Part shown: positions 59,636 to 64,000 of the stretch, piece after piece | Layout: each line of letters opens with the position of its first letter | Numbering within the stretch: position 1 is the first letter of the stretch | Assembly (NCBI RefSeq): GCF_024055605.1 | Contig: NZ_JAMXLX010000007.1 | Span: 186,001 to 250,000 of the forward strand | Origin: Ciceribacter sichuanensis | GTDB taxonomy: Bacteria; Pseudomonadota; Alphaproteobacteria; Rhizobiales; Rhizobiaceae | Direction of reading: 5' to 3' | DNA length: 64,000 nt | Made by a program: the position numbers and the translations under genes | The notes under the pieces: generated by a model | What the model saw: only the letters and a program-made list of their open reading frames with translations | The model's database searches: none | Told to the model about the DNA's origin: nothing

Positions 59636-60934
59636 ATGGCGCCAGTCAAAACCATCGCCCTCTTTCCTGAAGCGAGCTACGGCGCGGCGCTGAACTGCGT
59701 CGGCATCGCCCAGGAACTGCGGCGCATGGGTCATCGCCCGGTCTTTCTCTGTCATCCCGGTTTCAGCGGCGTTTTCGCGGAATACGGTTTCCCGGAATAT
59801 CAACTCGCCGAGGCCGAAGCCGGAACTCAGACTGACTGGAACGACTTCATCGAGCGTCATCAGGATGCCTTCCGGCAAACGCCGCTGGAACAGGTCGAAA
59901 GCTATGTCGGCCCGACCTGGGATGCGATCGTCGACACGGCCATGCGGGTCGAGGAGCCGCTGCGCCAGCTTCTCGGGCGGCTGAAACCGGATGCGATCGT
60001 GCTCGACAACGTCGTCATGTTTCCGGCAATCGCGAATGCGGGTGTACCATGGATTCGCGTCGTCTCCTGCGCCGAAACGGAGATACCGGACGAGGACATG
60101 CCGCCCCATCTCTCCGGCTGCGGGGAAGATGACCGCGCCGCATGGGCGGTTTATTCCGAGCGCTACGAGAGAACCGTCGCTCCCGCGCACAAGCGTTTTT
60201 CCGCCTTTCTCGCGGATTGCGGGTTGAAAGCTCCGTCGGCGCCGATTTTTCTCGATGCCTCGCCCTGGTTGAACCTGCTGCTTGCGCCCGAGATCATCCG
60301 ACATCGCCGCCGCGAGCCTCTCGATCCCGCGCAGTTCATCTTTCTCGATGGCTGCGTTCGCCATGAAGCGCCCTACACCCCGCCGCGTTTTGCGAGCCAC
60401 AACGAAGCACCGCTGGTGCTGACGAGCTTCGGCTCGCTCGGGGCCATGGACGTGGACATGACGAAGCGGATGATTTCCGTCTTTGCCACCCTGCCATTCC
60501 GCTTCCTCGTCAATGCGGGCAACTGGCGGGAGGAATATCGCGAGGTGCCGGACAATGTCTTCATCGACAGCTGGTTCCCACAGCCCTCCGTAGTCGAACA
60601 GGCAAGCCTCTTCATCCATCACGGTGGCAATAATTCCTTCTGCGAGGCGCTCTATTACGGTGTTCCATCGCTCGTCATGCCCTATTGCTGGGACGGCCAC
60701 GACAATGCGACGCGCGCCGCCGAAACTGGCGTCGGCCGAAAACTCGACCGCTACGGCTGGAGCGAGGCGGAGCTCGCCAGAGCGATCAAGGAACTACTCG
60801 GCGACAGGGACATGCATGCGCGGCTGAAGGCCAATGCGGCAGGCATGCGCAAGGCGGCCGGCGTGACGCGGGCAGCGGAAGAAATCGTCAGGGTCGCGAC
60901 GGGCGCCAAGAGCGCCGCGCGGGCTTCCATCTAA
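59636..60934 (+). CDS. GT1-like glycosyltransferase (GT-B fold), copy 2
   Basis: A 432-residue paralogue of the 53308-54600 protein. Shared features: IALFPEASYGAALNCVGIAQ at the start, IDSWFPQPSVVEQASLFIHH then GGNNSFCEALYYGVPS in the donor domain, and CWDGHDNATR. As in copy 1, the GT1 catalytic His is missing: the corresponding position is Ser14. It begins 6 bp after the GntR stop and is followed 19 bp later by the ALDH. The retained donor motif with a missing His in both copies suggests an altered reaction or a sugar-binding role rather than normal transferase chemistry. Confidence 0.78.
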   Translation: MAPVKTIALFPEASYGAALNCVGIAQELRRMGHRPVFLCHPGFSGVFAEYGFPEYQLAEAEAGTQTDWNDFIERHQDAFRQTPLEQVESYVGPTWDAIVDTAMRVEEPLRQLLGRLKPDAIVLDNVVMFPAIANAGVPWIRVVSCAETEIPDEDMPPHLSGCGEDDRAAWAVYSERYERTVAPAHKRFSAFLADCGLKAPSAPIFLDASPWLNLLLAPEIIRHRRREPLDPAQFIFLDGCVRHEAPYTPPRFASHNEAPLVLTSFGSLGAMDVDMTKRMISVFATLPFRFLVNAGNWREEYREVPDNVFIDSWFPQPSVVEQASLFIHHGGNNSFCEALYYGVPSLVMPYCWDGHDNATRAAETGVGRKLDRYGWSEAELARAIKELLGDRDMHARLKANAAGMRKAAGVTRAAEEIVRVATGAKSAARASI

Positions 60935-60953
60935 ACCTAGCGGGAGACATCGA

Positions 60954-62435
60954 ATGCGTGACAGGCTCTTCATCGACGGCAAGTGGCAGGCCCCGGCGAA
61001 GGGCGGCACCTTCCCGGTCATCGATCCGGCAACCGAAGAGGTGGTGCATCGGGCGCCCGCAGGCACGAAGGAAGATATCGACGCTGCCGTGAAAGCCGCG
61101 CGCCTTGCCTTCGACCAGGGACCGTGGCCGAGACTTTCCGGCAAGGAGCGCGGGGCGGTCCTGCGTCGCATTTCGGAGATCATCCTCGCCCGCAAGCATG
61201 ATCTTGCCCGGCTCGAAGTGATCGACAACGGCAAGCCCATGCCGGAAGCCGTCTGGGACATGGAAGATACGGCAGGCTGCTTCGCCTTCTATGCCGGCCT
61301 CGCCGAAGAGATGGACGACAACCCGGAAGAAGCGATCACGCTCGCAGAGCCCCGTTTCTCCTCGAAGGTCGTACGGGAACCGATCGGCGTCGCCGGCGCG
61401 ATCATCCCCTGGAACTATCCGCTGCTGATGGCATCATGGAAGGTGGCACCGGCACTTGCCGCCGGCTGCACCATGGTGCTGAAACCTTCCGAACTGACGC
61501 CGCTCACCGCGCTGGAACTGGGTGCGATCGTGGAGGAAGCAGGGCTCCCGGCCGGCGTGCTGAACATCGTGACAGGCCTCGGCGCAGATGCCGGTCAACC
61601 GCTTTCGGAACATCCCGGTGTCGACAAGCTCGCCTTCACCGGCTCGGTTCCCACGGGTGCGAAGATCATGGCGGCGGCAGCGCGCGACATCAAGAATGTC
61701 AGCCTGGAACTCGGCGGCAAGTCGCCTTTCGTCGTCTTCGCCGACAGCGACATCGAAAAGGCTGTCGAATGGATCATGTTCGGCATCTTCTGGAACCAGG
61801 GGCAGGTCTGCTCGGCAACCTCGCGGGTTCTGGTGGAGGACAGCCTTTATCCAGCTCTCATGGAGCGGCTTGTCGCCGAATCCGCGAAAATCCGCATCGG
61901 CAACGGGCTTGAGGATGGAACGCTGCTCGGCCCGCTCGTCTCGAAGGGTCAGTATGACAAGGTTCTGGCCGCCATCGAGCGCGGCAAGGCCGAAGGTGCT
62001 GTCGTCGCCGGCGGCGGCAAGCGGCCCGCCGGTCTCGACAAGGGGTATTTCCTCGAGCCGACCATCCTCACCGACATGGCAGAGGACAGTTTCGTCTGGA
62101 CCGAGGAAATCTTTGGCCCCGTCGTCTGCGTCAGACCGTTCAGGGACGAAGCGGATGCGATCCGCATGGCGAACGACAGCCGCTTCGGCCTCGCCGCAGC
62201 CGTCATGTCGAAGGACAAGGCCCGCTGCGAACGGGTCGCCAGGGCCTTCCGCGCCGGGATCGTATGGATCAACTGCTCGCAGCCCACCTTCACCGAAGCG
62301 CCGTGGGGCGGCTACAAGCAGTCAGGCATCGGCCGCGAACTCGGCCGCTGGGGTCTCTCGAATTATCTGGAGACCAAGCAGATCACCTCATTCAACAGCG
62401 AGGAACCGTGGGGCTGGTACATCAAGCCCGCGTAA
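60954..62435 (+). CDS. Aldehyde dehydrogenase, ALDH10 (aminoaldehyde/betaine aldehyde dehydrogenase)-like
   Basis: A 493-residue ALDH with LFIDGKWQAPAKGG at the start, IIPWNYPLLMASWKVAPAL, catalytic Glu in LELGGKSPFVV and catalytic Cys in FWNQGQVCSATSRVL. The stretches WINCSQPTFTEAPWGG, IGRELGRWGLSNYL and EEPWGWYIKPA are strikingly like plant ALDH10 enzymes (betaine aldehyde and aminoaldehyde dehydrogenases). This points to oxidation of an aminoaldehyde derived from an amine, fitting the spermidine/putrescine-type importer. ATG 60954 after GGGAGACATCGA. Confidence 0.9.
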   Translation: MRDRLFIDGKWQAPAKGGTFPVIDPATEEVVHRAPAGTKEDIDAAVKAARLAFDQGPWPRLSGKERGAVLRRISEIILARKHDLARLEVIDNGKPMPEAVWDMEDTAGCFAFYAGLAEEMDDNPEEAITLAEPRFSSKVVREPIGVAGAIIPWNYPLLMASWKVAPALAAGCTMVLKPSELTPLTALELGAIVEEAGLPAGVLNIVTGLGADAGQPLSEHPGVDKLAFTGSVPTGAKIMAAAARDIKNVSLELGGKSPFVVFADSDIEKAVEWIMFGIFWNQGQVCSATSRVLVEDSLYPALMERLVAESAKIRIGNGLEDGTLLGPLVSKGQYDKVLAAIERGKAEGAVVAGGGKRPAGLDKGYFLEPTILTDMAEDSFVWTEEIFGPVVCVRPFRDEADAIRMANDSRFGLAAAVMSKDKARCERVARAFRAGIVWINCSQPTFTEAPWGGYKQSGIGRELGRWGLSNYLETKQITSFNSEEPWGWYIKPA

Positions 62436-62455
62436 GAGTGGGCGCCAGACGCGAT

Positions 62456-62728
62456 CTACCGCAGCCATTCGTCCGTCAGGTCCCTTTTTCGCGCGGTTTG
62501 TTCAGCGATCCGTTCCACCATGCTGTCGCTGCGCACGACGATATAGACCAGCGCACTCAGGACCGGAACGAATACCAGCGACAGGTACCATATGACTTTC
62601 GCTCGCCCGCTCAATTGCCTGTCACGCGCCAGATCCCTGATGGCAACCACCACGATGACAAGGCAGGCCACCAGAGCGAGAGCCGCGAAAACGTATATGG
62701 CGCTGTTCTCCATATCCTTCGTGAGCAT
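62456..62728 (-). CDS. Small membrane protein with PLD N-terminal-like domain
   Basis: A 90-residue protein with two predicted membrane spans (SAIYVFAALALVACLVIVVV and VIWYLSLVFVPVLSALVYIV), a layout found in PLDc_N (phospholipase D nuclease N-terminal) small membrane proteins. Start ATG 62728, preceded by AAGGATAAGATC. Function unknown. It does not appear to belong with the preceding catabolic cluster. Confidence 0.6.
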   Translation of the reverse strand: MLTKDMENSAIYVFAALALVACLVIVVVAIRDLARDRQLSGRAKVIWYLSLVFVPVLSALVYIVVRSDSMVERIAEQTARKRDLTDEWLR

Positions 62729-62799
62729 GATCTTATCCTTTACAATTGCCCGGAATGAAGGGCGATAAACCATTCATGTGATTGCCCCGGCGCAGATCA

Positions 62800-63462
62800 T
62801 CAAAGCATCGTCGAGGGCGGATGCCGCAGGGCGAGGCCGAAACCGACGATGGAAGACCCGGTGAGCAGAAGGTCGGTCGCGACAATTACATCCCACGCCA
62901 CTCCGATTGCCGCGAACCGCTCGAGAATAGCCCAGCCGACGCAGAAAAGGCTGGTCAGCCCGCCCGCCATTAGAGAGGCGGTTCCCTTGCCGGGTTCGAG
63001 GGTCGCTCCAATCCATAGCCTCAACGTTCCAAGTGCAACGAAGACGAGACAGAAAAGCGCGAACTCCGATGGGGCCACCAGTTGCGCATCCCTTGAAAGC
63101 ATGAGCCCCAAACTGATCTGCAGAATGCCAGCGGCAATCCAGTCCAGATAGAGTTCCGGCCGCGACAGGCGGATGATGATGATCCCGGTGAGCAATCCCC
63201 CGAACATGGCCCCCATGCCCGGCCAATAGCCGTTCATGCCCCAACGGGTCAGCGTGTTCATGAAGGACAGCACCGCGAGATCGACGAGAAGAATCCCCAA
63301 TGCAACAATCCGTATCCAATCCGAGGGCTGCCGGAAGCGATTGACGATGATCCTGCGCCTGCTCGATACCGCCTGATGGATCACATCGAAAACAGCCGGG
63401 ACGCGCGCGGCGGATAGCGCGCGTCCCGGTTGATGTCCGAGATAGGGGAATCTTACGGACAT
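62800..63462 (-). CDS. Hypothetical multi-span membrane protein (HdeD-like?)
   Basis: A 220-residue protein with about six predicted spans (IVALGILLVDLAVLSFMNTL, GAMFGGLLTGIIIIRLS, WIAAGILQISLGLMLS, FCLVFVALGTLRLWIGATL and others). The spacing of short spans recalls HdeD/DUF308 proteins, but I do not recognise it securely. A basic N-terminal stretch of ~45 residues precedes the first span. Start ATG 63462; no strong ribosome-binding site. Confidence 0.5.
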   Translation of the reverse strand: MSVRFPYLGHQPGRALSAARVPAVFDVIHQAVSSRRRIIVNRFRQPSDWIRIVALGILLVDLAVLSFMNTLTRWGMNGYWPGMGAMFGGLLTGIIIIRLSRPELYLDWIAAGILQISLGLMLSRDAQLVAPSEFALFCLVFVALGTLRLWIGATLEPGKGTASLMAGGLTSLFCVGWAILERFAAIGVAWDVIVATDLLLTGSSIVGFGLALRHPPSTML

Positions 63463-64000
63463 CACCAACCCTCGACCGCGGGGCTCCGAACGAGAGTCGG
63501 TATACGAAGAACTCCTGGAGTGCGGCCTCTCCCCATTTTCAGTTCGTCGTGAGCGGCGCTGCGAGCAGCGTATCGACGTCGAGGACCAGCCATCGCGGCG
63601 GTCAAATCATCATCACCGGCCTTACTCCACTCCACCATTTCAATCTGGCTCCCCCATCCGATGGCGCTGGAACGGAACCGGCTGGCAGCCGCCAGAGACC
63701 AGATCATTTGCCAACATCACCTTTATATATACAAACGAAACGTTTGTAAATTTGCAGAACGCAAATTTTCCACACGACAGTGCGCGTGTCGCCTTGTGAA
63801 AACGGCTCAAGCGGGTGCGGAGACCCTTGGGAACGAAGGGCTGGAAACAGGAAAGAGATGGAGACCGGCAGGCTGGATTTTGAAAACTCGCCCGTTCCAC
63901 GTTCAGGAAGGAACACAGTGACCTGCTTCAGGGGCTGAAGTGCAGGATCGCCTTTACCAGCGCGGCGCTGTCAGTTCATTTCGTCAGGCTGGCGAGGATC
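63463..64000. other. Right-end region without a supportable gene
   Basis: No convincing gene in 538 bp. Frames of 60-90 codons on both strands (such as 63661-63921) lack ribosome-binding sites and known motifs. The last 25 bases can be read leftward as the end of a gene (ILASLTK then TGA at 63978-63976) entering from beyond the window, but that is too short to judge. The AT-rich centre holds two perfect dyads. Confidence 0.4.
63731..63768. promoter_or_regulatory. Two adjacent perfect dyads in an AT-rich patch
   Basis: ACAAACG / CGTTTGT (63731-63737 and 63741-63747, 3-bp gap) is followed directly by AAATTTGC / GCAAATTT (63748-63755 and 63761-63768, 5-bp gap), next to TTTATATATA. The first resembles a LacI-type operator. 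They could control the membrane-protein gene on the left or a gene beyond the right edge. Confidence 0.4.

Noticed and set aside
63661..63921. 86-codon frame near the right end
   Set aside because: It crosses the two dyads and the AT-rich patch and has no ribosome-binding site.
1..64000. CRISPR arrays, tRNA or rRNA genes, insertion sequences, phage genes
   Set aside because: Looked for repeated spacers, transposase-like proteins and RNA gene patterns in the window and found none.

Overview
This is about 64 kb of GC-rich DNA (AT-rich only in promoter gaps) from an alphaproteobacterium, almost certainly a member of the Rhizobiaceae (Rhizobium/Agrobacterium/Ensifer type). The evidence is a rhamnose locus with the rhizobial gene set and order (DeoR-type regulator, CUT2 importer, fused aldolase/dehydrogenase, TIM-barrel isomerase), a RIME-like intergenic palindromic repeat, and the dense packing of catabolic operons, each with its own ABC importer and regulator. 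Such packing is typical of rhizobial megaplasmids or chromids. I saw no rRNA, tRNA, CRISPR array, IS element, phage gene or replication gene.

Layout. (A) 1-6345: L-rhamnose locus, rhaR-rhaS-rhaT leftward and rhaD-rhaI rightward from a shared operator/promoter region. (B) 6432-16611: rightward cluster with a peptide-type ABC importer (fused ATPase, binding protein, two permeases), a MarR-type regulator, an SDR, two DAO-type flavoenzymes and a small cupin; two matching palindromes mark the probable operator pair. (C) 16627-25659: IclR-type regulator facing a polar amino acid ABC importer followed by an FAD oxidoreductase, an aspartase/fumarase-like lyase, a second DAO and a RidA protein. (D) 25724-36017: a DeoR regulator, then a leftward polyol-type operon (GlpD-like dehydrogenase, FGGY kinase, CUT1 importer, class I aldolase, SorC regulator). 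(E) 36452-49629: a second peptide-type importer operon (leftward, ending in an amino-acid-type binding protein), facing a rightward TetR regulator and class III aminotransferase, then a TMADH-like flavin/Fe-S oxidoreductase, an ornithine-cyclodeaminase-family protein and an aldehyde dehydrogenase. (F) 49698-62435: a two-armed cluster around a spermidine/putrescine-type importer, with two paralogous GT1-like glycosyltransferases, two aldehyde dehydrogenases (one resembling plant ALDH10 aminoaldehyde dehydrogenases), a saccharopine-dehydrogenase-like reductase, two cupins and a GntR regulator with two DNA-binding domains. (G) 62456-63462: two small membrane proteins, then about 0.5 kb without a supportable gene.

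How it fits together. The window holds six importers (CUT2, two peptide-type, polar amino acid, CUT1, spermidine/putrescine-type), each next to oxidoreductases and a regulator, so it reads as a set of uptake-plus-catabolism modules for plant- or soil-derived sugars, polyols, amino acids and amines. Blocks B, C, E and F all combine amine-type transport with flavin oxidases, aminotransferase, RidA or aldehyde dehydrogenase, which suggests oxidative breakdown of amines or N-substituted amino acids. Five of the six operons carry a perfect GC-rich hairpin just after the binding-protein gene. Block F, with its paired glycosyltransferase-like proteins lacking the usual catalytic histidine, is the best candidate for an undescribed pathway.
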